DNA of 5,830 nucleotides. It comes from an uncultured Allomuricauda sp. GTDB lineage: Bacteria > Bacteroidota > Bacteroidia > Flavobacteriales > Flavobacteriaceae. The position numbers and the translations under genes are program-made. Positions 1-5,830 of this stretch are shown piece after piece. The notes below the pieces were generated by a model. The model saw nothing but the letters and a program-made list of their open reading frames with translations. It was not told the DNA's origin and did no database searches. The first letter of the stretch is position 1. Each line of letters starts with the position of its first letter. The DNA lies in the NCBI GenBank assembly GCA_937911965.1, contig CALDPL010000389.1, positions 1 to 5,830 of the forward strand, in the 5' to 3' direction.

Positions 1-1
1 G

Positions 2-523
2 GGGGAAGTGGAACGCTATGGGGAGTACTCCAAGGCCGGGGAGTTCGTCTACGACCACCCCTTCCTTTGGGGGTCCAAAAGGACCGGGCCCGACCTGCTC
101 AGGGTGGGCGGAAAGTATTCGGACAGTTGGCACTTGAACCATATGCTGGATCCACAGGCGATTTCGACGGGATCGATCATGCCCTCCTATCCCTGGTTGG
201 TTCGGGACCGGCACGATAGAAGCAACATACAGACCAAGATGAGGGCCATGGTGCGTTTGGGAGTGCCCTATACCGACCAAGAAATTGAGAACGCCCATGA
301 ATTAATGGATCAACAGGCCCGACAGATCGAGGAGAACCTTTATGAGGACCCGGAATTTCAACGGACCTACGAGGCGGACAGGCAATACGCCCAAGAAAAC
401 GGCATGGATTTCGTGGATATGCGCGATCGTGAGATCGTGGCCCTGATCGCGTACCTGCAACGCCTGGGCACGGATATCAAGATCAAGGTTCCCGAGCCGT
501 CCATAAGCGAGGGTACGGATTGA
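2..523 (+). CDS. ccoO: cbb3-type cytochrome c oxidase, CcoO (subunit II) C-terminal part, probably end of a CcoNO fusion; 5' partial
   Basis: The reading frame is open from base 2, so the gene enters from the left edge and 173 C-terminal residues are visible. CcoO is the membrane-anchored mono-haem cytochrome c subunit that passes electrons to the catalytic CcoN; its haem domain faces the periplasm. Seen here: the family block RYGEYSKAGEFVYDHPF followed by WGSKRTGPDL and RVGGKY, then the SIMPSYPWL segment whose Met (codon 179-181) is the expected distal haem ligand. A helical GVPYTDQEIENA stretch and the C-terminal helix IVALIAYLQRLGTDIK follow. The CXXCH haem motif and the membrane anchor must lie upstream of the window. 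In Bacteroidota CcoN and CcoO are commonly one polypeptide (known of the family); whether that holds here cannot be seen. ccoQ starts 34 bp downstream, so co-transcription is expected. Identification is firm; the fusion is inferred. Confidence 0.95.
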   Translation, partial: GEVERYGEYSKAGEFVYDHPFLWGSKRTGPDLLRVGGKYSDSWHLNHMLDPQAISTGSIMPSYPWLVRDRHDRSNIQTKMRAMVRLGVPYTDQEIENAHELMDQQARQIEENLYEDPEFQRTYEADRQYAQENGMDFVDMRDREIVALIAYLQRLGTDIKIKVPEPSISEGTD

Positions 524-557
524 ATCGAAAGGATATTGGACCTATAAATCAAAGCGC

Positions 558-752
558 ATGCTCAAATTTGTAAAACAACATATGGAGACCATGGAAGGGG
601 TGGCAAACTACCCCATGGTTTCCCTGCTGATTTTCTTTGTATTCTTTGTGCTCCTGTTTTGGTGGGTGCTGACCGCATCCAAGGAGCACATAAAGGAAAT
701 GGAGGAAATGCCCCTGGAAGACAACGACCAACCTCAAAACACGACATTATGA
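558..752 (+). CDS. ccoQ: cbb3-type cytochrome c oxidase subunit IV (CcoQ/FixQ)
   Basis: A 64-aa protein with a single membrane helix at about residues 19-40 (YPMVSLLIFFVFFVLLFWWV), a short N-terminal cytoplasmic segment and an acidic tail (EEMPLEDND). Size, topology and position between ccoO and ccoP match CcoQ, the small subunit that stabilises the CcoNO-CcoP association. The N-terminal MLKFVKQHMETMEG pattern is of the kind seen in flavobacterial CcoQ. The ATG at 558 is preceded by an A-rich leader without a strong Shine-Dalgarno sequence, as is usual for this phylum. Its stop codon overlaps the ccoP start (ATGA, 749-752), implying translational coupling. Short CcoQ proteins have low sequence conservation, so the call leans partly on context. 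Confidence 0.9.
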   Translation: MLKFVKQHMETMEGVANYPMVSLLIFFVFFVLLFWWVLTASKEHIKEMEEMPLEDNDQPQNTTL

Positions 753-1639
753 AGACCGGAATGCCTTGGTGGATACGACTCCCCCTATTGTTTTTTGCCA
801 TTTGGGGAGTGATGGAACACTATGTTGCCGAGGATGGCAAATTGGCCATCCTGGAGAACACCGCCGCCCAATTGTTCATGCTTTTGGTACTCTTGATCCT
901 GATTTCCATTGAATTGATCCTGGGGTCCATAGAGAACATCATGTTCCACACCCTTACCGAAGCGGGCAAGGAGCGTTACCTGGCCCGGAAGAACAAGAAA
1001 ATGGAGTGGGCCTGGGCCAAGGGGTTTCTGGCCAAGATCACCAAAAGCCACTCCCTGGAACAGGAAGGGGAAATCATCATGGACCACAATTATGATGGAA
1101 TCCGCGAACTGGACAACGTGCTGCCGCCCTGGTGGGTCTACCTGTTCTACGGCACCGTCATTTTTGCCGTGGTCTATATGCTGCGCTTCCATGTCTTCGG
1201 GGACTATGACCAATTGGAGGAGTACGAAATGAAAATGGCAGCGGCCCAATTGGCCGTCGAGGAATACAGGAAAACGGCCAAGGACCTGGTGGATGCCAGT
1301 ACCGTGGAATTCCTCTCGGAGGCTTCGGACCTGGCGGCCGGCAAGACGATCTTTGCGGCAAACTGTGCCATCTGCCATATGGCGGATGGGGGCGGGGGAA
1401 TAGGTCCCAACCTTACCGACGACCACTGGATCCTGGGTGGGGACATCAAGGATATTTTCAACACGGTTTCCGAGGGGGGAAGGGACGGTAAGGGGATGGT
1501 CCCCTGGAAACAGAGCCTGAAGCCTTTGGAAATCGCACAGGTTTCCAGTTATATCGTGACCTTGGTGGGAACCTCACCGGCCAATCCAAAGGCCCCGGAA
1601 GGGGAGCTGTACCGGGCCGACTCCCCCCAGGGGGAATAG
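749..1639 (+). CDS. ccoP: cbb3-type cytochrome c oxidase subunit III (CcoP/FixP), mono-haem type
   Basis: A 296-aa membrane-bound cytochrome c that feeds electrons into the cbb3 oxidase. The N-terminal portion carries hydrophobic segments at about 9-24 and 40-59, then a charged cytoplasmic loop (70-115). The FixP N-terminal motif follows (DGIRELDNVLPPWWVYLFYG, from residue 116), with a third helix at about 128-146. The periplasmic cytochrome domain has one haem site, CAICH at 206-210, followed by ADGGGGIGPNLTDDHWILGG and the probable axial Met250 in KGMVPWKQSLKP. Only one CXXCH is present, whereas the classical proteobacterial CcoP has two; single-haem CcoP with an N-terminal membrane hairpin is, to my knowledge, the normal flavobacterial form. 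The ATG at 749 overlaps the ccoQ stop by 4 bp. The frame is open further upstream to 659, but that would run through ccoQ and adds a non-homologous, non-membrane sequence, so 749 is the start. Confidence 0.95.
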   Translation: MKTGMPWWIRLPLLFFAIWGVMEHYVAEDGKLAILENTAAQLFMLLVLLILISIELILGSIENIMFHTLTEAGKERYLARKNKKMEWAWAKGFLAKITKSHSLEQEGEIIMDHNYDGIRELDNVLPPWWVYLFYGTVIFAVVYMLRFHVFGDYDQLEEYEMKMAAAQLAVEEYRKTAKDLVDASTVEFLSEASDLAAGKTIFAANCAICHMADGGGGIGPNLTDDHWILGGDIKDIFNTVSEGGRDGKGMVPWKQSLKPLEIAQVSSYIVTLVGTSPANPKAPEGELYRADSPQGE

Positions 1640-1726
1640 CAGGGCCCATGGGAGGCGTTCACCCATTCCGATTGACGGGATCCCCTTGGGGGGGAAAGGA
1701 ATCGATCAAGATTGAAAAAGGATAGC
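1640..1726 (+). other. Spacer between structural (ccoNOQP) and assembly (ccoGH) genes with G/C hairpins
   Basis: No coding sequence seen in this 87-bp gap, the largest inside the operon. Just before and within it are short C-run/G-run units: TCCCC at 1622-1626 can pair with GGGGA at 1631-1635, and TCCCC at 1681-1685 with GGGGA at 1691-1695. Arms of the two can also pair with each other. Neither hairpin is followed by a T tract, so these are not intrinsic terminators. A TTGAC at 1672 has no matching Bacteroidota -7 element (TAnnTTTG) at the right distance. An AAAAAGGA stretch at 1716-1723 lies just before the ATG of ccoG and may serve as its ribosome site. A role in mRNA processing or stability is only a possibility. 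Confidence 0.35.
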
Positions 1727-3136
1727 ATGGAAGAGAGTTTTAGGGACAGTATAGGAACCATTGCCGAGGATGGGAAAAGGGCCTGGGTGTATCCCAAAAA
1801 GCCCAGTGGGAGGCTCTACAGGTATCGGAAGTACGTGAGTTATGCGCTCTTGGCCTTTTTGTTTCTGTCGCCCTTTGTCAAGATTGGTGGACACCAGTTT
1901 ATGTTGTTCAACGTCCTGGAGCGGCGCTTCAATATCTTTGGCCTGCCCTTTTGGCCGCAGGATTTTTATCTGATGGCACTCTCCATGTTCCTGGGCATTG
2001 TACTGCTCGCCCTCTTTACGGTCGCTTTTGGCCGGATCTTCTGTGGCTGGATCTGCCCACAGACCATTTTTATGGAAATGGTCTTCCGCAGGATCGAATA
2101 TTGGATCGAGGGGGATCGGGGGGCACAGATGCGTTTGGACCGTTCTCCATGGAATGGGCAGAAGATCCGGAAAAAGCTTTTGAAATGGTCGATTTTCTTT
2201 GTCATTTCCTTTCTTATCGCCAATGTGTTCCTGGCCTATCTGATCGGCAGCGATACCCTGATCTCCCACATCATGGACGGCCCCCTCTCCCATATGGGGA
2301 CCATGATCCCCCTTTTGATCTTCACCGGGGTATTCTATTTTGTATTTGCCTGGTTCAGGGAACAGGTCTGTATCATTGCATGCCCCTATGGTAGGTTGCA
2401 GGGGGTACTGTTGGACGATAAATCCATTGTCGTGGCCTATGACCACAAGCGGGGAGAAGGGGAGAAGGGCCGAAAATCCTTCCGAAAGAACGAGGATCGG
2501 GATGCCTTGGGCCATGGGGACTGCATCGACTGTTTCCAATGTGTGAACGTCTGTCCGACCGGCATCGATATCCGCAACGGCACGCAGTTGGAATGTGTCA
2601 ACTGCACGGCCTGCATCGATGAATGCGACCATATCATGGACAGTATCGGAAAACCCAGGGGGCTGATCCGTTATGCCAGTGAAGAGGAGATCACCAAGAA
2701 GGCCAAGTTCAAGTTTACCCCCAGGATGAAGGGTTATGCCGCCATTTTGTTGATATTGGTGGGGATTTTGACCGGCATGCTGTTCCTGCGCGGCGAACTT
2801 GAGGCCAATATCCTGCGGTTGCCCGGCCAATTGTACGAAAGAAAGGAAAACAATATCATCAGCAATGTGTATACCTATAAATTGTTGAACAAGACCTCGG
2901 AGGACATCGAGGAGGTCAGCTTTAGGCTGATGTCCCACAAGGGGGAGATCAAGATGGTGTCCCGGGACGTCTTTGGGGTGCCCTCCGAAAAACAGTTGGG
3001 GGGGACTTTCTTCGTGGAGATCAATGCCTCGGCCCTGGAAGCCTCGGATAATGAACTGAAGATCGGCATCTACAGCGGGGAAAAGCTCATAGAGACCACT
3101 TCGGTACAGTTCATGGGCCCCAGGAGTTATAATTAA
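1727..3136 (+). CDS. ccoG: Cytochrome c oxidase accessory protein CcoG (FixG/RdxA-like Cu(II) reductase)
   Basis: A 469-aa polyferredoxin membrane protein. CcoG reduces Cu(II) to Cu(I) for building the haem-copper centre of cbb3 oxidases (family knowledge). Domains in order: N-terminal cytoplasmic segment; helices at about 37-53, 82-101, 152-174 and 192-209; the membrane Cys motifs FCGWICP (105-111) and CIIACPYGRLQ (215-225). Two [4Fe-4S] sets follow: C266, C269, C272, C276-P and C290, C293, C296, C300. A fifth helix lies at about 337-354, and the C-terminal immunoglobulin-like FixG domain at about 360-469. All expected cysteines are present. Start: ATG at 1727 gives MEESFRDSIG, matching the usual N-terminus; an in-frame TTG at 1712 would add five residues and is less likely. 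The stop is 51 bp before ccoH. Position directly after the structural genes is the standard cco arrangement. Confidence 0.96.
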   Translation: MEESFRDSIGTIAEDGKRAWVYPKKPSGRLYRYRKYVSYALLAFLFLSPFVKIGGHQFMLFNVLERRFNIFGLPFWPQDFYLMALSMFLGIVLLALFTVAFGRIFCGWICPQTIFMEMVFRRIEYWIEGDRGAQMRLDRSPWNGQKIRKKLLKWSIFFVISFLIANVFLAYLIGSDTLISHIMDGPLSHMGTMIPLLIFTGVFYFVFAWFREQVCIIACPYGRLQGVLLDDKSIVVAYDHKRGEGEKGRKSFRKNEDRDALGHGDCIDCFQCVNVCPTGIDIRNGTQLECVNCTACIDECDHIMDSIGKPRGLIRYASEEEITKKAKFKFTPRMKGYAAILLILVGILTGMLFLRGELEANILRLPGQLYERKENNIISNVYTYKLLNKTSEDIEEVSFRLMSHKGEIKMVSRDVFGVPSEKQLGGTFFVEINASALEASDNELKIGIYSGEKLIETTSVQFMGPRSYN

Positions 3137-3187
3137 AGAAAGGAAACGATGGATTTGGATGGGTACATCCGATAAAAACGAGATGGA

Positions 3188-3634
3188 ATGAAGATAAATT
3201 GGGGAACCGGGGTCGTATTGGCATTTGTTTGCTTTATCAGCTTCATCATGTACTTTGTGGTTCGCATGAGTGTCCAAGATCGGGCAAGACATGACCTGGT
3301 CACCGAGGACTATTACAAAAAGGAACTGGGGCTCCAACAGGACCTCGATGCCGCGGCCCGGGCAATAAGGATGAATGCGGGCCTTAGGTTGGAGTGGACC
3401 GGGGAGGGCTTGATGGTGCATTTCCCCAAGGGATATGAACCCGGGAAGATCAAGGGCACGGTATCCCTGTACAGACCCTCGGACAGGCAGTTGGACCGGG
3501 ATTTCCCATTGAAACTCACGGATCCTTATCTGCTCATACCCGATCAAAGCCTGGTCAAGGGCCGTTGGGACCTGACCATTCGCTGGCAATACGGGGACGA
3601 TTCCTTTATGCACCAACAGAAATTGACCTACTAG
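3188..3634 (+). CDS. ccoH: cbb3 oxidase assembly protein CcoH (FixH family)
   Basis: A 148-aa protein with one N-terminal membrane helix (about residues 8-26) and a soluble domain expected in the periplasm. CcoH associates with the cbb3 complex and is needed for its assembly or stability, probably with copper delivery (family knowledge). The family signature DLVTEDYYKKELGLQQDLD (residues 36-54) is clear, followed by beta-rich sequence with VSLYRPSDRQLDRDFPL and a C-terminal RWDLTIRWQYG strand pair. The length is usual for flavobacterial FixH proteins. The ATG at 3188 is chosen because it directly precedes the membrane segment; the in-frame codons upstream hit a stop at 3173-3175. The next gene begins 4 bp after the stop, so translation of the two is probably coupled. 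Confidence 0.93.
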   Translation: MKINWGTGVVLAFVCFISFIMYFVVRMSVQDRARHDLVTEDYYKKELGLQQDLDAAARAIRMNAGLRLEWTGEGLMVHFPKGYEPGKIKGTVSLYRPSDRQLDRDFPLKLTDPYLLIPDQSLVKGRWDLTIRWQYGDDSFMHQQKLTY

Positions 3635-3638
3635 GACT

Positions 3639-4343
3639 ATGTGGACCTCGGCTTTATTACTCGGACTCTTGGGCAGTCTACATTGCTTGGGCATGTGCGG
3701 TCCGATCGCCTTCATGCTGCCCCTAGATCGGGAGAATGTCCTCAAGAAATCGGCCCAGCTGTCCATCTACCACCTGGGAAGGCTCCTCGCCTATGGAAGC
3801 ATTGGGCTTGCCTTTGGTTTTTTGGGCAAGGGGCTGGCCCTGTTCGGCTTTCAACAAAAACTGTCCATAGGGATCGGCATCCTGATGATCCTATTGGTGC
3901 TGTTTCCCGGGAAGTTGTTTCAGGAGCGCCGTTTGCTGCGCCCCCTGCACCGCATTCTTGGAAGGTTGAGGTCCGCTTTGGGGGAGACCCTTGGGAAAAA
4001 GACCCCGGATGCCTTTCTGACCCTGGGATTCCTCAACGGTTTTTTGCCCTGTGGCCTGGTCTATATGGCCCTGTTGGGGGCCTTGGCCCTGGCAGGGCCC
4101 GTCCAAGGGGGGCTCTATATGCTGCTCTTTGGGTTGGGAACGGTCCCCATGATGAGCCTGGTGGCCTTTTCAAAGGGCATGATCAAACCTACCGTCGTGC
4201 AGGGTTTTAAAAAATTGATTCCGATCTTTGTGGTATTGATCGGGCTTTTGTTCATCTTGCGGGGCTTGGGCCTGGGGATTCCCTATGTCTCCCCCCAAGA
4301 GGTACGGCCCGAAATGGTGACCACCCAGGTGGAATGTCAATGA
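3639..4343 (+). CDS. TauE/SafE-family (UreH/DsbD_2-like) membrane protein associated with cbb3 biogenesis
   Basis: A 234-aa polytopic membrane protein with about six hydrophobic segments (roughly 2-27, 43-62, 74-92, 126-152, 155-178, 193-215). It belongs to the group usually named sulfite exporter TauE/SafE family, with the UreH/DsbD-like transmembrane fold, and such genes are regular neighbours of ccoGH/ccoS. Visible motifs: GSLHCLGMCGPI at 12-23 with H15, C16, M19 and C20; YHLGRLLAYG at 44-53; GFLNGFLPCGLVYMAL at 130-145 with C138; FGLGTVPMM at 164-172. The paired HCxxMC and PCG motifs in separate repeats recall the two half-motifs of CcdA/DsbD-type proteins. The substrate is not established: copper, thiol or sulfur handling for oxidase assembly is inferred from context, and actual sulfite export is not supported. 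ATG at 3639 lies 4 bp after ccoH. A cysteine also occurs near the C-terminus (C233). Confidence 0.85.
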   Translation: MWTSALLLGLLGSLHCLGMCGPIAFMLPLDRENVLKKSAQLSIYHLGRLLAYGSIGLAFGFLGKGLALFGFQQKLSIGIGILMILLVLFPGKLFQERRLLRPLHRILGRLRSALGETLGKKTPDAFLTLGFLNGFLPCGLVYMALLGALALAGPVQGGLYMLLFGLGTVPMMSLVAFSKGMIKPTVVQGFKKLIPIFVVLIGLLFILRGLGLGIPYVSPQEVRPEMVTTQVECQ

Positions 4344-4361
4344 ACCTAAAATAAGAGCATT

Positions 4362-5630
4362 TTGAAAACAACAACGGCCCAAGAGGCGGTAAGCGTGGTA
4401 AAGTCCGGGGATCGGGTATTTATCCAAGGGGCGGCAATGACCCCCAATCTATTGATCGATACGCTCTGTGAGCGTTATAGGGAACTCCGGGAAGTGGAGA
4501 TCGTATCCATACACACTGAAGGGGAGGCACCCTACACCAAGGCACCCTATGATGAAAGTTTCAGGCTGAACTCCCTCTTTGTCGGGGGCAACGTCCGCAG
4601 TTTCGTCAACGGCCATCGCGGGGACTATGTGCCCATTTTCCTCAGTGAGATCCATCTTCTTTTCAGAAGGGGCATCCTGCCCCTGGACGTGGCCTTCATT
4701 CAGGTATCCCCTCCCGACAGGCACGGCTATTGTTCCCTGGGGGTCTCGGTGGACGTCACCTTTCCGGCCATTGAGATGGCTAAGACCGTGGTGGCCCTGA
4801 TCAATCCCAGGGTGCCCCGTACCCATGGGGATGGGATCATCCATATCGACCAGATCCAATATGCGGTGGAGGTGGACCGGCCCATACATGAACACCAGAT
4901 TACTGAAATCTCCCCCTTGGAACAGCAGATCGGGGCCCATGTGGCCACCCTTATAGAAGATGGGGCCACCCTTCAAATGGGGATCGGTAACATTCCCAAT
5001 GCCGTTCTGGCCAATCTTGGCGGGCACAGGCGATTGGGGATACATACCGAAATGTTTTCCGACGGGGTGCTGCCGCTGATCCAAAAGGGCGTCATCACCG
5101 GGGAGGAAAAGAAAGTGAGGCGGGGCAAGATCGTGAGTTGTTTTGCCGTGGGTTCCAGGGAACTCTATGATTTTATCGATGACAACCCCCTATGTGATTT
5201 CAAGGAAACGGCCTATACCAATGATACGGCCGTGATCCGCAAGAACCCCAAGGTAACGGCCATAAACTCCGCCATTGAGATCGATCTAACGGGGCAGGTC
5301 TGTGCCGACACCATAGGGAGCATGCAATATTCCGGAGTGGGGGGGCAGATGGACTTTATTCGGGGGGCATCCCTCTCCGATGGGGGCAAACCGATCTTTG
5401 CCATGCCCTCGGTCACCAACAAGGGAATTTCCAAGATCACCCCCTTCCTCAAATCCGGTGCGGGGGTGACCACCACCCGGGCCCACATCCACTATGTGGC
5501 CACCGAACAGGGGGTCGTGGACCTCTATGGAAAGAACTTGGAACAACGGGCAAAGGCTTTGATCTCCATAGCACACCCCGAACATAGGGAGGCCTTGGAA
5601 AAGGCCGCCCATGAACGGTTCCGGGGTTAA
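4362..5630 (+). CDS. Acetyl-CoA hydrolase / 4-hydroxybutyrate CoA-transferase family enzyme
   Basis: A 422-aa cytoplasmic class I-type CoA-transferase that probably moves CoA between a short-chain acyl-CoA and a carboxylate such as acetate, or hydrolyses acetyl-CoA; the true substrate pair cannot be read from sequence. Seen: HTEGEAPY (51-58), FLSEIHLLFRRGILPLDVAFIQVSPPD from residue 93, GIGNIPNAV (207-215), and GIHTEMFSDG (226-235) whose Glu230 is the likely catalytic glutamate forming the CoA thioester. NSAIEIDLTGQV (302-313), GVGGQMDFIRGA (325-336) and TTTRAHIHYV (370-379) follow. The length is full for the family and no key block is missing. Start is TTG at 4362: the only other possible upstream codon before an in-frame stop is ATT at 4359, and the first internal ATG (residue 26) would remove the first beta-strand. 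It begins 18 bp after the TauE-like gene, so it likely shares the cco transcript. The neighbourhood suggests use under low oxygen, when acyl-CoA or acetate balance changes; that is inference. Confidence 0.92.
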   Translation: MKTTTAQEAVSVVKSGDRVFIQGAAMTPNLLIDTLCERYRELREVEIVSIHTEGEAPYTKAPYDESFRLNSLFVGGNVRSFVNGHRGDYVPIFLSEIHLLFRRGILPLDVAFIQVSPPDRHGYCSLGVSVDVTFPAIEMAKTVVALINPRVPRTHGDGIIHIDQIQYAVEVDRPIHEHQITEISPLEQQIGAHVATLIEDGATLQMGIGNIPNAVLANLGGHRRLGIHTEMFSDGVLPLIQKGVITGEEKKVRRGKIVSCFAVGSRELYDFIDDNPLCDFKETAYTNDTAVIRKNPKVTAINSAIEIDLTGQVCADTIGSMQYSGVGGQMDFIRGASLSDGGKPIFAMPSVTNKGISKITPFLKSGAGVTTTRAHIHYVATEQGVVDLYGKNLEQRAKALISIAHPEHREALEKAAHERFRG

Positions 5631-5639
5631 GACCTGGGA

Positions 5640-5690
5640 AAAATGAACAAAAAAAGGAGCGATTTAACGGCTCCTTTTTTTGTTCATTTT
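5640..5690. terminator. Bidirectional intrinsic terminator between convergent genes
   Basis: A perfect 21-bp inverted repeat (5640-5660 with 5670-5690) encloses a 9-nt loop, GATTTAACG. The stem core is GGAGC/GCTCC, flanked on both sides by seven-A and seven-T tracts and a further AT-rich outer arm ending in TTTT. It begins 9 bp after the CoA-transferase stop, and its other arm ends 8 bp before the stop of the - strand gene. It can therefore end transcription from either side. Confidence 0.93.
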
Positions 5691-5698
5691 GGGGGAAA

Positions 5699-5782
5699 TC
5701 AGATTTTAAAGGTGATCACCGGGATATCGGAATGGTTGGCAACATCTCCCCCAATGCTGCCCATAAAGAAATGGGTAAGGAC
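5699..5782 (-). pseudogene. Universal stress protein (UspA family) C-terminal remnant, disrupted
   Basis: Reading the - strand, the last 27 codons give VLTHFFMGSIGGDVANHSDI then PVITFKI and a TGA stop (5701-5699). This is the typical end of a UspA-family protein: the G-S-x-x-x-D/E-x-x-x-H-S/T-x-x-P-V signature of the nucleotide-binding fold, and the flavobacterial FKI ending. Directly upstream in the same frame is TAA (5785-5783) and another TAA at 5812-5810, and no other frame restores the expected ATP-loop sequence (GTHGRKGL-like). A weak trace persists in frame: the His codon at 5794-5792 sits where the His of that loop would fall, with LVL before it. So gradual decay is as likely as a clean breakpoint. 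The 48 bases from 5782 to 5829 are about one-third G+C, well below the rest. Real pseudogene, rearrangement junction or low-quality end of a contig cannot be told apart here. Confidence 0.6.
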
Positions 5783-5830
5783 TTACTCAAAATGCAAAAC
5801 CAAATAGATTTAGCCTAGGGGCAGATTTTT

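Noticed and set aside
659..748. Upstream extension of ccoP by 30 codons from ATG 659
   Set aside because: It would run inside ccoQ in another frame and adds a polar, non-homologous N-terminus; ATG 749 in an ATGA overlap is the normal arrangement.
785..1426. A 213-codon - strand frame opposite ccoP
   Set aside because: Antisense shadow of ccoP; it has no family motifs and lacks a plausible leader.
1672..1700. Possible promoter before ccoG (TTGAC at 1672)
   Set aside because: No TAnnTTTG element at the spacing used by the Bacteroidota primary sigma factor, nor a convincing -10 box, was found downstream; ccoG is more simply read from the upstream operon.
1727..3136. Possibility that CcoG is an unrelated NapH-type or other polyferredoxin
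   Set aside because: The N-terminal and membrane motifs, the C-terminal Ig-like domain and the position between ccoP and ccoH all match CcoG specifically.
1706..3766. A 686-codon open frame on the - strand opposite ccoG and ccoH
   Set aside because: It runs antisense to two firmly identified genes, shows no recognisable domain or membrane pattern, and has the Gln/His/Pro/Gly-rich composition of a codon-bias shadow. The few antisense stops follow from the codon preferences of the + strand genes.
3641..4210. A 189-codon + strand frame overlapping the TauE-like gene
   Set aside because: It starts with GTG inside the start codon region of the TauE-like gene and encodes low-similarity Gly/Pro/Arg/Trp-rich sequence; the other frame has clear family motifs and membrane helices.
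4449..5084. A 211-codon - strand frame opposite the CoA-transferase
   Set aside because: Antisense shadow; the + strand protein is complete and conserved over the same bases.

Overview
The window is a protein-dense stretch with nearly all genes on the + strand. It reads as the distal half of a cbb3-type (high-affinity, haem-copper) cytochrome c oxidase locus from a member of the Bacteroidota, most likely a marine-type Flavobacteriia. The lineage call rests on three protein-level traits: a CcoP with an N-terminal membrane hairpin and a single CXXCH haem site, a CcoQ and CcoG of the flavobacterial style, and mostly A-rich rather than strong Shine-Dalgarno leaders. Base composition is unusually G+C-rich for that group, with heavy use of GGG and CCC codons. 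This would fit a high-GC flavobacterial lineage such as Robiginitalea-like organisms, but the genus is a guess.

Layout, left to right: the C-terminal part of CcoO (probably the tail of a fused CcoNO, cut by the window edge); ccoQ; ccoP, overlapping ccoQ by 4 bp; an 87-bp spacer with G/C-rich hairpins; ccoG; a 51-bp spacer; ccoH (fixH); a TauE/SafE (UreH/DsbD-like) membrane protein 4 bp later; then a 422-aa acetyl-CoA hydrolase/4-hydroxybutyrate CoA-transferase-type enzyme starting at TTG 18 bp later. A perfect 21-bp inverted repeat with T and A tracts closes the operon. Beyond it, on the - strand, lies the C-terminal end of a universal stress protein whose frame is broken by stop codons within about 30 codons.

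Functionally, CcoO, CcoQ and CcoP are electron-entry and stability subunits of the oxidase. CcoG (Cu(II) reductase, 2x[4Fe-4S]) and CcoH serve its copper insertion and assembly. The TauE/SafE-like protein, with conserved Cys/His/Met in its membrane segments, is a plausible accessory for metal or thiol handling. The CoA-transferase is probably co-transcribed, linking acyl-CoA/carboxylate metabolism to microaerobic respiration. The usual upstream partners (ccoN catalytic part, ccoS, ccoI) are not in the window.

Most of the window is ordinary for such a locus. I found no mobile element, CRISPR array, RNA gene or clearly new system. The items most worth a second look are the broken universal stress protein at the right edge, the TauE-like cysteine/histidine motif, and the CoA-transferase riding on a respiratory operon.
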